Part shown: piece by piece, positions 1-11,053 of the stretch
Numbering within the stretch: the first letter of the stretch is position 1
Layout of the letters: each line of letters opens with the position of its first letter
NCBI GenBank assembly: GCA_047967505.1
Contig: CM106538.1
Reading direction: 5' to 3' (one strand)
DNA: 64,000 bases
From: Dipteris shenzhenensis
Taxonomy: Eukaryota; Polypodiophyta; Polypodiopsida; Gleicheniales
Made by a program: the position numbers and the translations under genes
The notes under the pieces: model-generated
The model's input: the letters and a program-made list of their open reading frames with translations, nothing else
The model's database searches: none
Told to the model about the DNA's origin: nothing

Positions 1-386
1 GTCACTTCCGGCAGATTGAGCCTTGCACCAGGGCCATAAAGGATTCTCGCAGCTTGGTCGTAAGCAAGCGCGGCTTCCCTGGCTGTAGCAAACGTTCCCA
101 GCCAAAGCCTTTCACCCCTGTTCGGCTCCCTGATCTCAGATACCCATTTCCCCCACGTCCTTTGCCTGACTCCCCTGAAGTTGCAATGGGCGTTCTCCGG
201 TCCACCTTTCCCTTTCATGCAGCCTTTCTTCGAGCCTTTAGCCGGAGCTTTCCTAACCCTGTGCAATTGACCCTCTTCCATGTAAATCTTCCGATTCTGC
301 TCCGCCCACCAGGCCAAAATCTCGGGGACGCTGGAGCAACCGTGGGGTCGAGGCCGGGTAACTTTTCTCCTCCTGCGCATGATCAT
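1..386 (-). CDS. DREB2-type AP2/ERF transcription factor, 5' part (3' end off the left edge)
   Basis: The minus strand, read from the ATG at 386-384, gives 128 codons without a stop up to the window edge. Residues 4-7 are an Arg run resembling a nuclear localisation signal. Residues 46-62 ([17 protein letters not shown]) followed by PENAHC match the conserved block upstream of the AP2 domain in DREB subgroup A-2. The AP2 domain starts near residue 70 with [19 protein letters not shown] and runs through [17 protein letters not shown] and [10 protein letters not shown]. The Val in KWVSEIREP is typical of DREB rather than ERF proteins. Such proteins are nuclear activators that bind DRE/CRT elements (A/GCCGAC) in drought, heat and salt responses. 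No in-frame ATG was seen upstream to about position 515. The acidic C-terminal activation region lies outside the window. Subfamily assignment is strong; orthology to a named gene is not claimed. Confidence 0.93.
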   Translation of the reverse strand, partial: MIMRRRRKVTRPRPHGCSSVPEILAWWAEQNRKIYMEEGQLHRVRKAPAKGSKKGCMKGKGGPENAHCNFRGVRQRTWGKWVSEIREPNRGERLWLGTFATAREAALAYDQAARILYGPGARLNLPEV

Positions 387-552
387 GGCGCCAGGTTGGG
401 AATTCCCAGGCGTGGAAGGGTGGGCGAAGGCGCAAGCGAAAGGAGCCAGGAATGGAGGGACGGACCCTGTTGGAGAGGGAAGCAAAATAGAAACAAGGGA
501 GGAAGCGAGGATAAGCCGGAAAGAGGAAGAATTGAGAAGCGATAAGAAAGCG

Positions 553-600
553 AGAGAGAGAGAGAGGGGGGGGGGGGGGGGGGGGGAATTTATAAGTATG
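553..600 (-). promoter_or_regulatory. Candidate core promoter and CT/poly-C leader of the DREB2-like gene
   Basis: About 200 bp upstream of the DREB start codon, the minus strand reads TTATAAAT (588-595), a plausible TATA box. It is followed downstream by a run of 21 C (G on the plus strand, 566-586) and a CT dinucleotide tract. Pyrimidine-rich leaders are common in plant genes. Function is inferred from position and composition only. Confidence 0.35.
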
Positions 601-878
601 GATGGATGGGAGGGGGTGAGGTAAGCGCTAGGGAGCGTGGAGGGAAAGCGTAATAGGTGTGTGTGGCCGGAAGGGCTACTAGAATGAATGAATGATATAT
701 AGGCGAGTGCAAAAAAAGAAGAAACATCTGGAATCTTTGGGCGACGCCTGTCATTAACGGGAATGACTAGCTAGCTCCTGCACACGTGTACACACACACA
801 CACATAATACATGAATATTGAATGCGATGTTACCCGCGAAGCTTCCCCTTCTCTCCCGCGTCGCGATAAACCCCTCCC

Positions 879-926
879 TCACCCTCAAGAGTCACCCCAC
901 GCTCACCCTCAAGAGTCACCCCACGC
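879..926. repeat. Two exact tandem copies of a 24-bp unit
   Basis: The unit beginning tcaccctcaagagtcacc occurs at 879-902 and again at 903-926 without a mismatch. It is a short pyrimidine-rich tandem duplication with no associated gene. Confidence 0.9.
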
Positions 927-1314
927 GTCATCGCCCCCTCACGCCCCACTTCCCTCGCTTTCCGCACACATTATTCTTAGACTGTTTTCAACAACAAGAC
1001 CCTCTCTCCCATCATCGTATCATATCAAACCGCTCGCGACCCTCGCAGGGTATTTTAGAATGTATGCATGCGCCAACCACCACTTCTCATAATGCACCCC
1101 CATCCACCCGCTTCCCCCTCTAATCCACAATTGTTTGCAACATTGTGCCAACTTAAAATGAGACACCTTTTTGAAATCCACAAAACACTTCTCGTGTCCA
1201 ATTTTGCTAGGTCTATCTATGCCCATAGACTACAAGAAACTACCCATCATTAGTGGATTGGCCAAAGGTCCCCTTCAAGGAGAGCAAAGTGAGTTTTCTT
1301 CGGTTACATACCGT

Positions 1315-1470
1315 TGGATTTGGCTACTTCAATAATAAAAGGTCTAGCAAATTTCAACTCAAATAGATGGATTTGGCTACTTCAATAATAAAAGGTCTAG
1401 CAAATTTCAACTCAAACAGAAACTCGGTTACTTCAATAGTAAAAGGTCTAGCACATTTCGCCTCAAACAC
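1315..1470. repeat. Minisatellite, about 51-53 bp unit, three copies
   Basis: Units start at 1315 and 1368 (period 53, near-identical) and a diverged third follows at about 1421 (period about 51). All share the core aaaaggtctagcaaattt and ctcaaa. ORFs spanning it are by-products of the repeat. Confidence 0.85.
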
Positions 1471-1680
1471 AAATTTAGTTTCCACCCCTACTACCACCAT
1501 CTACCTATTCAAGGACAATGTTCAAAAACCAAACCCCAAGTCTATTCCAACATTAAGGGCCACAAGGTTAACATCATTATAAGTTCAAGTTTCAACATAT
1601 TACTAACGTTCCACCTTACATGATCTAGCTTACAACAATTTGAATGCATTACAAAAGGGAATTAATGAGGAATCACCAAA

Positions 1681-1711
1681 AGACAATCCCCTCATTGTGA
1701 GGGGATTGTCT
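1681..1711. repeat. Perfect 14-bp inverted repeat with 3-nt loop
   Basis: agacaatcccctca (1681-1694) is followed by ttg and then its exact reverse complement (1698-1711). Nearly identical direct repeats containing aatgaggaatc lie on both sides (about 1652-1679 and about 1725-1753), so the hairpin sits between two copies of a roughly 27-bp sequence. There is no coding context and no T-tract that would suggest a terminator. Confidence 0.85.
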
Positions 1712-2988
1712 ATTTTAATTCATTCAAAAAGGGAACTAATGAGGAATCGCCAAGACACAAAAAGACAACACCCCCCCCAAAAAAACGCCTCCCCAGCACA
1801 CATATTGCACATTTCCAATGTATTGGGTACATGGAAATGTACTCTTAGCTTTGTCGGTAGAGCAACCTCCCCATGCTACAAAGAGTTGCTCTTTTTCACA
1901 TGTCCTAAGATTGTAGCCATCGTGCCTATTCCCAAAGTTTTATAAGCATCCACAAGGTCTATTGGAGCAGATTTTAGTGTGGAAAAAGGAGTGGGAGGTG
2001 TACAAATCCAAAAATATTTGGGATGATTTCTTACTCTTTCAAAGTTTGAGTTTATGGTTATACGTAATAATCGGATGGGCGGACAAGGGAAGCCATTGTC
2101 ATAGAAGAACTACAACACTAACGATAGCATGAAAATCTACAAAGCTTTACTTCTTTCTAATGGAGAACCAAAGAAACTAGGCCTGCCTAAAATTGTACCT
2201 CATTGCTAAGAAAAAAGCACTTTGAGGAGTGGCCTGAAATGGAAAGGTGCAACATATGTTGTTGTGTTCCTCCTGTGTGGCGAGCAATGAAAAGAAGCTA
2301 GTAAGACACCATGCATGTTATCAAACAACATTGGTGATGCTTATTTTAATATACTAGTCTCTTGAACTTCTATGGAGCGCTAGAAGGCTAGGAATGCAAA
2401 CAGAGAGCAACTCCGCATTAAAGCCAAGTGTCAAGAAGGCCCATCAGGTCCTTGGGATATTTCCTGACATGCAAGGTAGGATTCATACGTGGAGGGGCGG
2501 AGAATGGGACACGAGGGACCCAAATGTCGAGTATGGGCTATTATTTAATTCTGTTACGTGTTCCTCAGTTTGATGGCCGTTGCCGCTTTCATGGGGACAT
2601 GATATCAATTCCGGCTTTCATATGGGCCTTTTCGCGTTGCCCCCGATGCTTTCTCGCTTCGCTTGCCAGCCCGGACATCGATCGACCTGCCCGCTCCACA
2701 AAAATTCTTGGGCCGCAAACATTTGCGCGCCTTCACGCGGTCACACACACGTGCCCCCGAACTTCATACCACGTCAATTTCGCCACGTGCTCAGTGATTT
2801 TAGCTTGTTCGCCAAGCTCCTGGCCCGCCGTTCAGCGTCAAAGAAACGCAACCGTAGGGCCCACGCTAATTCAAACGTCAACGACCAATAAGAGTCCTCT
2901 CGCTGACTTTGCACGCCTGGTTTCCATTCCTTTTTCATTCAATTCCTATTTAGGATATATCTCTTATCCATCATCGATAAGAATAATA

Positions 2989-3164
2989 ACAAGCGTTTGT
3001 TCGAAACACTGTTTTCACAGTGCGTGTTTCTAAAGGTTTCAAGAATTGAAGCAGCCCCTGACGTTCAAAATATGAGGGAGATGTGTGGCGATCAAACAAG
3101 CGTTTGTTGGAAACACTGTTTTCACAGAGTGTCATTACAGGTTACAAGAATCGAAGCAGCTCCA
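2989..3164. repeat. Diverged direct repeat, about 70 bp, two copies
   Basis: Copies at 2989-3058 and 3096-3164 share acaagcgtttgtt, gaaacactgttttcacag and a tail ending gaagcag. The core cactgttttcacagtg in the first copy is itself palindromic. No gene is associated. Confidence 0.75.
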
Positions 3165-3519
3165 CAGCATATCTCCCTTTCTTTGTTGTCGCGATTTCCC
3201 CTATCTGCATGCAGAAGAGGGATTTAGCCATACTATCATGCTAACGCAATTCACTCACACCACACGGTCTGCATAATTAGAGAACATGACAAACTAAACC
3301 AAAAAAATGAATGTTCTCCGGCTCAGTCCCACCTCTAGCCTGCCTTTTTGATGTACTGATATGATGTCTCCAGTCTTGAGAGAGAGACCATTTTTAGTAA
3401 CCTCCTTCCAATTTACACGGACATCACCACTACTGTACACTGATAAATGTCAGCTACGTCAATTGTTCCTAAATATTCACATGCTCAGGCCCATGAACAA
3501 CTGTGCACCAAAAATTCAA

Positions 3520-4488
3520 GGAATCTATAAGGGCCAAACCTGATTAAGTCAACAAGCTTTGATCTAGACATGCTGAACCCTGCACTGGCCAAGGCATCCA
3601 CCCTAAGCGAGGCTTCAACAGCCTTAATGACCTTCACTCTGCAAAAGTTGGTGTGCTTCTCTCATGCATGCCCATTAATGCGATTCCAAATATATTCCAG
3701 GAAAGATTCACAGGTGGCCAAAAATTTGTGTTAATGAATTGTGAATCTAGGCCATAATGTAATACAGTTCACGAATTTTTTAGCACCATGTGCTTTTCTC
3801 CATTATGAATGGAAAGATAGCAAATTGTGTTCCACAAAAAATGATATGTTCTCTAACCTGGGAGAACACAGACATCATAGAAATGGAAGACTTCCAATTA
3901 TAGCACAAATTGTTAGTCTGGAAAAAAGAGCTGTTCTCTAACCTGGGGGGTTGAATCTGAAGATCTGTCAATGGAATCAACTTACACAGAACTGGAGTTT
4001 TGCGAACCTGCCAATTTCAAATACCACATTTGATAAAGCCTCCAAACCCCGTACTCACAAAAACCACCCAAGTTTTGACACACTCGTGACATTGAACTTC
4101 ACTTAATTCACTGAAAAAGGGTATATCAAGCTGCATGAAATATTTGAAGGAAGAAGATTGACGTCTCTCTCTCTCTCTCCCCCCCCCTCCGCAAAAAAAA
4201 TTTCCGAGCTTCCACACATCAGAGAGAGTTATGGGGACAGCAGAAATAATTTGAAAAGTCAGCTAGAGAAGCCAGCGCCAAAACTAGAGAGTTACATAAA
4301 AGAAATCTTCGAACACCGTAACAAGGTACTAGGGCTAGCCCATAAGTTAGCTCAACAGGTACTCACTACATAGCAAGTTTTGTAATATCTGCTCACACCT
4401 GGATGTTAGGGATCACTATTGGTTAATAGGGATCATCAGTCCCATAGATCCTGAAGGGTCTCAGCAGACTTTAATAGAATCATATCAT

Positions 4489-4544
<56 letters not shown>

Positions 4545-5829
4545 GAAGCTGACCGGCATGCCCAAAAAGACGTTAATTCTTCTGTAACATTGCGTGCTCC
4601 ACAGTTCTTCCCACGGGCTCCTCATCTGAGATCTCTTCTATGCCTTCCCCTGATATGTTATAAAATGCTGAGGGCCTCCCTCTATAGATGCAGTCAAGGG
4701 TTCCTCTTCCACACCTGTCATCATCCTGGTACTAAACCCAAACACAAGCGTTCAACTCTCATGTGTGGTCAATCCAATGCTTGAAGCACCACAGGTTTAG
4801 GAGGGCATCATAATGGCCAAGGCCCTAACACTGACTAGTTCAGGAATAGGATGACCCTACAAGCTCTCGTATGGCTTTTATAGGCCCTCATATGTCTCTT
4901 CTATGCCCTTATAGGCTCTGCTATACTAGGCTCATATGGCTCTATATAGAAAAGTGCAAGGTTAAAATGCAACGGACTAAAAGCACAAGCAAACCTCCAA
5001 TTGTGAAGCTCAGGTGCTACTGCTCGCCTTTTTGTGTATGCCTCTTTTTTAAGGCTTCTTTACTATGCTCTAGAGCCTCGCCTGGCTGCTTGGGTATGCG
5101 CTGCTCTTATGAGCCTCCTTGTTATAGGTCTGAGAAGGCTTACTAGCTTTGAATTTTGTATATTTGCCTCCAGATTGGTACTGCTTATGCACTGATGTGG
5201 CGCTCTGTACTCATGCCATATGCTCCTTTTAGTAGACCACGTTGCATGTATCCAGAATCCTCTTACAAGTTCTATTAGTGCTGTTTGCCGACTCACTTGT
5301 GACCCTTTTGGCTTTGAAATGTTTCAAGTTTTGGATGCACCAGATCGTAGCTCATTTGACCAGCACTTTTTGATCGCTTCCTGTGATTATTACAGCAATC
5401 GTGTGACAAGGCCCTAAAACCGTATCAGCACAATTTGAGCCATTTGTGGACAGCTCCATGCTAAGATTGGGTATGCCTGAACACTACCTTTGCAGAACTT
5501 GCACACATCAATCTAGAGCCAGACCAGCAGATACAAAACACAATGAGGATTCATATTGCCCACACAGATGCCATATTGAGCAGCACAATGTAGCCAACCC
5601 CCGCAATGGAACACAAGAAGCTCTGCTAAATCTGCGTCCTCTTCATCTCAGTTTTCTGGCCTCTTGTGATAAAGGGGAAAAAGAGGCCACATTAGGGGTA
5701 GCTCTTGGTGCAAAAAGGGAAGTTTGAGAGGGCTAAGTCCTATCTCTACACATGTTTGATGTTGACATCTCCTACCCTATCTACAATCTTCCTGTTTCGT
5801 TTATCCCGCACTCTCTCGTGCTTCAGCAT
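3520..5829. repeat. 2.3-kb unclassified interspersed repeat, copy 1
   Basis: This stretch is homologous along its length to 12499-13148 plus 18383-19953. Shared homology begins near ggaatctataag and stops after cgtgcttcagcat, and the flanks differ in the two places. I saw no terminal inverted repeat, LTR or convincing protein. Copy 1 carries an extra segment of about 85 bp around 4450-4545 that ends in a TC microsatellite, and a short insertion near 5225-5270 relative to copy 2. It may be a non-autonomous element or a segmental duplication; the class is unknown. Confidence 0.8.
4492..4541. repeat. (TC)n microsatellite
   Basis: About 50 bp of uninterrupted TC within repeat copy 1. It follows a short segment absent from copy 2 that ends ttaatagaatcatatcatat, so the tract may be the tail of a small retroposed insertion (inference). 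Confidence 0.85.
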
Positions 5830-7171
5830 GGAGGTGTGCATCCCGTCCTTTTGCTTCAGTTGACTTGCTCTGACCTGGCCATGGTAGGAGCTGCACCCCC
5901 TTCGTGACACTATATTTCAGCAAAGAGAAAAACCAGGGTGGCTCTAGTTTGTTTTCAAATCCTACCCTATACCTTGCATTACCTAGGACCGGCTAATTGT
6001 TCTTAGCTCCTAAGCCAGTCTTGTCCTAGGTGGCATAAGGGTCTTAGGTGATCTAGGAGTCCTACGAGTCCCAGACTATTGAGTCCTAGTTGATATGGGA
6101 GTCCTAGGTGATATAAAAGTCCCACATGTCATAAGCAGGAGTCTCAGGTAACTAGGGGCCCCACAAAAGAACAGAAAAGCAACAGTCCATTTGGCCACTT
6201 TTGAGAAGGCATTCACAACCCTTTTTAGACCCTGTTTTCAGAAAATACTGAAGCCAGAGATTCTCTATGTGAATGTCATACCCTGCCGGTAATCGTTATC
6301 ATTATTATGATCCCATGCCAAAGGATTGGTCTCTTTTGGCCACTCTTACAAAGCCTCACCATCGACCTCTGTCTTAAGCCTCTCCATCCATGATTTGGCA
6401 ATTCACATCCCACAAGAATCAAGTGGTGTAAGACAGAGATCTTTACATTCTTGAGACCTGCATCTATTTGTTTTTACACCGTGATTGTACTTGTAGGGAC
6501 TTGTCTTGCAGGTACCTAGCCTTATTTGGTGTTGACGGAGCACCATGGCACCCAAACGTGCATGAGTCTTTTGATGTGATGTGAGGGCCCACGAGCCCCA
6601 AACTATCAAATGAGCTGCCAAGCTTACTGAGGCATTTGAGCCAAAGTAACTGTGGGCAACATCTATGGGAATGCATTGTAGGCTGAAAAGAAGACCAAAA
6701 TGCTCAAGTGGCTGACAGGAAAGCTGCAGCAGCCCATTTCCTAAGTATCCGACAGTATTTGGCGAAAAATGCCGTATGTGAGGCCATACAGACAACCAAA
6801 TGCAAAATTGGGAGCAAAGACTAATACTGAGAGTTTACTGTTGATCGGAATGCCATGACTCGCTGCTTTGCATACGAAGGTAAAAACAGTCCAAAAATGC
6901 AATTGCTTTCATGAAAGCAAGGCAGAGGACCAAAGAACTCGAGAAAGAAATGTATATATCTAGATGAATTCAAGAACATGCCCAAACTCATCCTCTAAAA
7001 GCACTACACAGTGTGTAGTTTCAATCTCACAACAGTCACTCTCAAGGTACAAAACCATAAACTCCACGCATAGCAAGGACGCAATTGCTATTCGCTGATA
7101 TATTTGCTGATATGCCACATCAGTAACCTCTGAATAGAGATGTTGACCATGCTATAGTCTTGGAGCATGGC
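5830..7171. other. Non-coding region left of gypsy-1
   Basis: No gene recognised. Around 6000-6160 the motif gagtcctaggtgata recurs in degenerate form (taggtgatctaggagtcc and similar). Minus-strand ORFs at 6403-6795 have no recognisable domain or codon signal. Confidence 0.5.
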
Positions 7172-7600
7172 TGTCACGATCTGTGACGTATTCCTTTCTC
7201 TATTTCTAGATTTATGGATGGTTTGATGAATGGACACTTGTGGAAGGGTATGCCCTTTCAACGGGACACTTCCTATGAGGCACAACCCTTGCCCTTTCGA
7301 CGGGACACTTCCTATGAGGCACAACCCTTCACAAGAGACATTCTATTGAAGAGACATTCCTATTGTAATGTACCCTCTCATCAAGGGTCACACCCTTCAC
7401 AAGGGGTACACACCTCTTCATGCACATACACTTTGGAGTACACACCTTTTCATGTGTGACTCTTCACTCTCTATATAAGAGACACTACAGATACACTACA
7501 GACACTCAAGCAATACAATTATTCCTTGTTCTCTGCTATTTCAGTCTCCTTTCTGTTCCTTAACACATTTCTAAATATAGTAAATCTAGGATTTCTTACA
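7172..7600 (+). repeat. gypsy-1 5' LTR (429 bp)
   Basis: Starts TGTCACGATCTGTGACG and ends TTTCTTACA, so it has TG...CA ends, and it is followed after one base by the PBS. The start recurs at 12436. Inside are two tandem copies of a roughly 35-bp unit (gacgggacacttcctatgag, about 7258-7330) and a TATA-like ctatataag at 7471-7479 that may drive element transcription. Confidence 0.9.
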
Positions 7601-7601
7601 G

Positions 7602-7613
7602 TGGTATCAGAGC
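7602..7613 (+). other. gypsy-1 primer-binding site
   Basis: TGGTATCAGAGC is the usual plant retrotransposon PBS, complementary to the 3' end of initiator methionine tRNA. It lies one base after the LTR. Confidence 0.93.
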
Positions 7614-8623
7614 AAATTTCACTCCTGCCTGTAGGAAATGCCCCCCTCCTTCTAGCGCCTATCTGATACATCTTTTTCCGCTAGAAGGATATCCGTGCAC
7701 ATTGTGCATGGAAAAGATGGAGAGGATGAGCATAAAAATTTTTAGCGCCAACCCTGCCTAAAGTCATCTATGGCCTCTCCATCTCCCACACATCACGAGT
7801 TGATGTGAATGGACACAATAAAAATCGTGTCTTTTCATGTGCTTGGGCTGTCCCAAAACCAAGGGACACACCTTTTCCACCATCGGACACACCTTTTGAT
7901 GAAGAGTCTCGACTCCTCACCCAAGGGACACACCCCATCATGGACAAAAGGACACACCTATTCATGTAGGGACACCCCTTCATGAAAAGGTGCACCTATT
8001 CCAAGGGTCACACCCCTTCGAATAGGCACACCTTTTAGGCACCAAGCACTTATAAAAAGGGTACCTAGAGGGGTTAAAATGGAAAACCCAGCCCCAAACC
8101 TTAGGTTTATCCTAGCTACCCAAGGGTTAAATAAACCCACCCTTTAATTTTTGGGCAACCACCCAATGTAGGCAGCCCCAACGAAAAAACAAAAGGACAG
8201 TTTTCGCCATTTCGCTGCCAGCCCCCTCGCCATCTGCAGCCCCTAGTCTCGCTGGTTTTTCGGCCCTGTTTCCTGCCAGCCTGCAGCGTGAGCACAGCGC
8301 CAGCCAGCCATTCTGCCGCAAATCAGCCTACAACCAGTTTTTCGCCATTGATAGCCTGCTCCCCTTGTTTCGCCACCTTTTTCCTGCCAGATCAGCAGCA
8401 GTTTCAGCCTCCTATCGCGATGAAGACAGCCTGTTAATTGCCAGGCCCAGATCTGCTCCTCACCACCCATTTCAACATGGACCTCCGGACAGAAATCTGC
8501 AGGCCTCTTCTACGCAACAATTTGGCAGATTAAATCATTGCCAGATGGAGTCTTTCCATTCTGCTTTTAAGGATTCTCTTGTCATTATCAAATTACAGCA
8601 AATGAAAGACGCTCCCTTAAAGC
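7614..8623 (+). other. gypsy-1 leader with ACACC-type repeats
   Basis: Untranslated leader. Between about 7858 and 8035 the sequence ggacacacc(t/c) recurs at irregular 20-30-bp spacing, resembling the composition of the LTR interior at 7370-7460. It is followed by a TATA-like cttataaaaagg near 8048. This may be a degenerate, internally duplicated LTR segment (inference). Confidence 0.5.
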
Positions 8624-9268
8624 ATGGAAACCCCTGGTAATTCACCCGGCATTTCAAGGACACCTCAGGCATTATCTACCACAAAATATCGTGTTCAGAT
8701 TGCACAACCAGCCCATTTCGGAGCTTTGGCATCGTGGGTCTTCTGTGTCACGTGCCCTCCTAGTGATTTGGACCACATCCTATACCTTCTGCGTGAGGCA
8801 CCTCAATTACATTACTTCCTCAGCACAATCCAGGTTGTGTTCCACGAGACACAAAGATACCCAGAACCCGATATTCCTCAAGAGTTTGCTGTCCATCTTT
8901 GGAGAGAATTTTACCTCTCACCTTCGGCATCTCCAGGGTACTCTCCACCTCCTTCAGCTCCCAGATATCCTCCTATACAGGTTGTACCTTCCCCAAGACA
9001 GTATTTACACTCTGAAGGCACTCCTTCTCCTGGATATCCTCCACTTCCGACAGCAGCTCCTTATCCCTTCTCAGATCCGTTGACTCTGCAACCTACTCCT
9101 GTCCTCTCACGAGCAGTAACACCACTTTCGGCATCACCAGTGTTACCTCAGACAGGACCTCCTTTACCAAATTTCCATAGGTGGTTCCATCCTGCCTCAC
9201 CTGCCCCCTCCAACATGAGCAACCTCAGGGAGCAGCCCGAATCTTCTTCCAGGAATGGTACAAACTAG
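8624..9268 (+). CDS. Proline-rich ORF upstream of gag in gypsy-1
   Basis: An ATG-started ORF of 214 codons lies between PBS and gag. The first about 100 residues are globular-looking and contain Trp, Cys and His (SWVFCVTCPPSDLDHIL, VHLWREFYL). The remainder is Pro/Ser-rich with many Pro-containing short repeats (PGYSPPPSAPRYPP, PGYPPLPTAAPYP). The stop codon (9266-9268) overlaps the gag start (ATG 9255) by 14 nt in a different frame. I do not recognise the family. It may be an extra retroelement ORF or an N-terminal extension of Gag separated by a frameshift. Its uninterrupted frame in a decayed element is notable, though low-complexity Pro-rich sequence tends to stay open by chance. Confidence 0.55.
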   Translation: METPGNSPGISRTPQALSTTKYRVQIAQPAHFGALASWVFCVTCPPSDLDHILYLLREAPQLHYFLSTIQVVFHETQRYPEPDIPQEFAVHLWREFYLSPSASPGYSPPPSAPRYPPIQVVPSPRQYLHSEGTPSPGYPPLPTAAPYPFSDPLTLQPTPVLSRAVTPLSASPVLPQTGPPLPNFHRWFHPASPAPSNMSNLREQPESSSRNGTN

Positions 9269-11053
9269 AGCGCAGGTTCGCGCTTTTCTCACAGGGATCT
9301 CCGATATGTCGCAATGCTCGCGTGAAGCCTCTCCAGAGATCAGAGACTCAAGTCCAAAAAAGACCCCTGAAGCCAACGTACAAGGCGAAACACTACTGCA
9401 ACTTCAAATTTCCCAGCGTCAGGACAGCATCTCTGACTTGGTCCAGAAAGTCCAACAACTTCAAGATTCTCGCAATACCACACATACAGAGGATGACGTG
9501 ACGCAACCAGACGACTATGCGGATTCATTCCCACCTAAGGTAGAAAACACTGAACTACGTGCCCTCTACCGTTTACTTCAAGCTTCCAAAACTAAAAGAC
9601 TTGACATCAAACTTCCGGAAGCCTACACTGGTCAACACAATCGCCGAACAGTTGACCAATGGCTCACAAAAATGCGCATGTATTTTGATACTGTTGACCT
9701 CACTGAAGGCAAAAAGATCGCCTTGGCAACCTCCCTCCTCAAGGATACAGCTTTTCTATGGTGGCAAAGACGCTTAAAGGACGGCAAAAGTGTGTTAACA
9801 TGGGAACATTTTGAACACGTGCTCCGTAAGCAATTCATACTTGCCAATGCGGACTTCCAAGCACGATCAAAACTCCGACAGTTGGAGCAAACAGGCTCCC
9901 TGTCTTCCTACATCTCTCAGTTCACCACATTGGTGCTGGAGATTGATGGTTTAACTGAGGATGATCGCCTTCATGCTTTCATCTCAGGCCTAAATCCCTC
10001 GTTAAAGCAAACATCACCACCACAGCTGGCGCTATTGCTTACATAGAGCGCATTACAGATTTCCAAAACACAGGGAAGCAGAGTGCTAATTGCACACAGA
10101 ACTCTACTATGGCCAAAGGTACTCGCCCTCAAGATAACACCAGGTTTCGAAAAAACTCCGGTAATCAAGGTCAGCGACAGTCTCAAGATCCCCAGAAGAC
10201 TCAGAAATCATATGCTAGATTCCAACAAAAGCACTCCTCCAAGGATCGCGCCTCTTCTTCTTCACAAAGTCATTCCCGACATCCCCAACATAAAGGTGCG
10301 GCCACTGACAAGAAGAACAACTCCAGCACAAAAGGACTTTGTACCATCTGTACACACGACCATAGATGGTTCGATTGTCCCAAGCGACCAAAGCAAAATT
10401 CCAATATGGAACCTAGCACTTCCCAAAGAGAAGATGCTACCCCAGCACAAGACAAGAAAGGCAAAGCTGTTCGAATGACAAATACCATCCACCTGAGCCT
10501 TGCCAGCAACCCCGAACCTTCCCTGGCCACTCAAGAACTTTGTGTTCAAGGATCGATTCGTGGAACAACGGTCACTATCCTCATCGACAGTGGCTGCTCT
10601 CATAATTTCCTAGCTAGTTCTATGGTCGACAAACTTCGGTTGACCACCAGCCCTAGTCTCATGGACTATCAGATTGAACTCGCAAATGGAACTACTTTCT
10701 TGTGCAACACCAGAATCAAAAACTTGTCTTTTCGCATCCAACATTATACGGACAAGTTGAACTTCGACATAATGCCTCTTTCTCGGTACGATGTCATACT
10801 TGGACAACAGTGGCTCTACGACTATGATCCATCAATCAGTTTTCGCAGCCATACTATCCAGGTTGTCCACGAGGGAAAACTTATTGAGCTAACTGGTTTA
10901 AGGGACTCTCCTTCAACCCCAGTTGCCTTTGCCCTACAAGTAAAGAAGTGGGTTCGTAAACGTCAAGTAAAGACTTCACTTCTGTTGGTTACGGCAGTAG
11001 CAGAGACACCAACAAAGCATCCTCCTGAATACCTCAACGAACCTTTTTTCTAG
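9255..11053 (+). pseudogene. gypsy-1 gag, zinc knuckle and aspartic protease
   Basis: Capsid-type Gag runs from ATG 9255. KLPEAYTGQ, VDQWLTKMRMYFD, LWWQRRLKD and SSYISQFTTLVLEIDGL are typical of plant Ty3/gypsy Gag. Near 9995-10000 the frame changes by a single-base indel: Gag-like sequence (ITTTAGAIAYIERITDFQ) continues in the next frame to the ORF that is open to 11053. That ORF carries a CCHC-type knuckle CTICTHDHRWFDC (about 10340-10378) and a retroviral-type protease with LIDSGCSHNFLAS (catalytic Asp in DSG, about 10580-10620) and VILGQQWL. Gag packages RNA and the protease matures the polyprotein. The frameshift makes this copy non-functional. Confidence 0.88.

Larger units (their letters stand above)
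601..3519. other. Non-coding upstream region of the DREB2-like gene
   Basis: No convincing gene on either strand. A G-box-like ACACGTGT lies at 782-789 next to a short CA run. It could be an ABRE-type element for the divergent-side promoter, but it sits about 400 bp from the DREB start and is only a motif match. Short tandem repeats, a hairpin and a diverged direct repeat are listed separately. ORFs here, the largest at 2428-3033, show no known domain. Confidence 0.5.

Noticed and set aside
2428-3033. 201-codon plus-strand ORF with no stop
   Set aside because: No recognisable domain, biased toward Arg/Ser/Cys/Pro with no family feel, and it runs into the diverged direct repeat. Likely a chance ORF.
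6403-6795. 130-codon minus-strand ORF
   Set aside because: No domain, no supporting context, and a second frame is also open over the same stretch.
7602-7613. tRNA-like sequences at the PBS sites (also 26305, 39487, 62250)
   Set aside because: They match only the 3' end of initiator Met tRNA as primer-binding sites; no tRNA gene fold surrounds them.
7858-8035. Irregularly spaced ACACC repeats, superficially CRISPR-like
   Set aside because: Spacing and repeat sequence are irregular, there are no cas genes, and the context is a plant retrotransposon leader.
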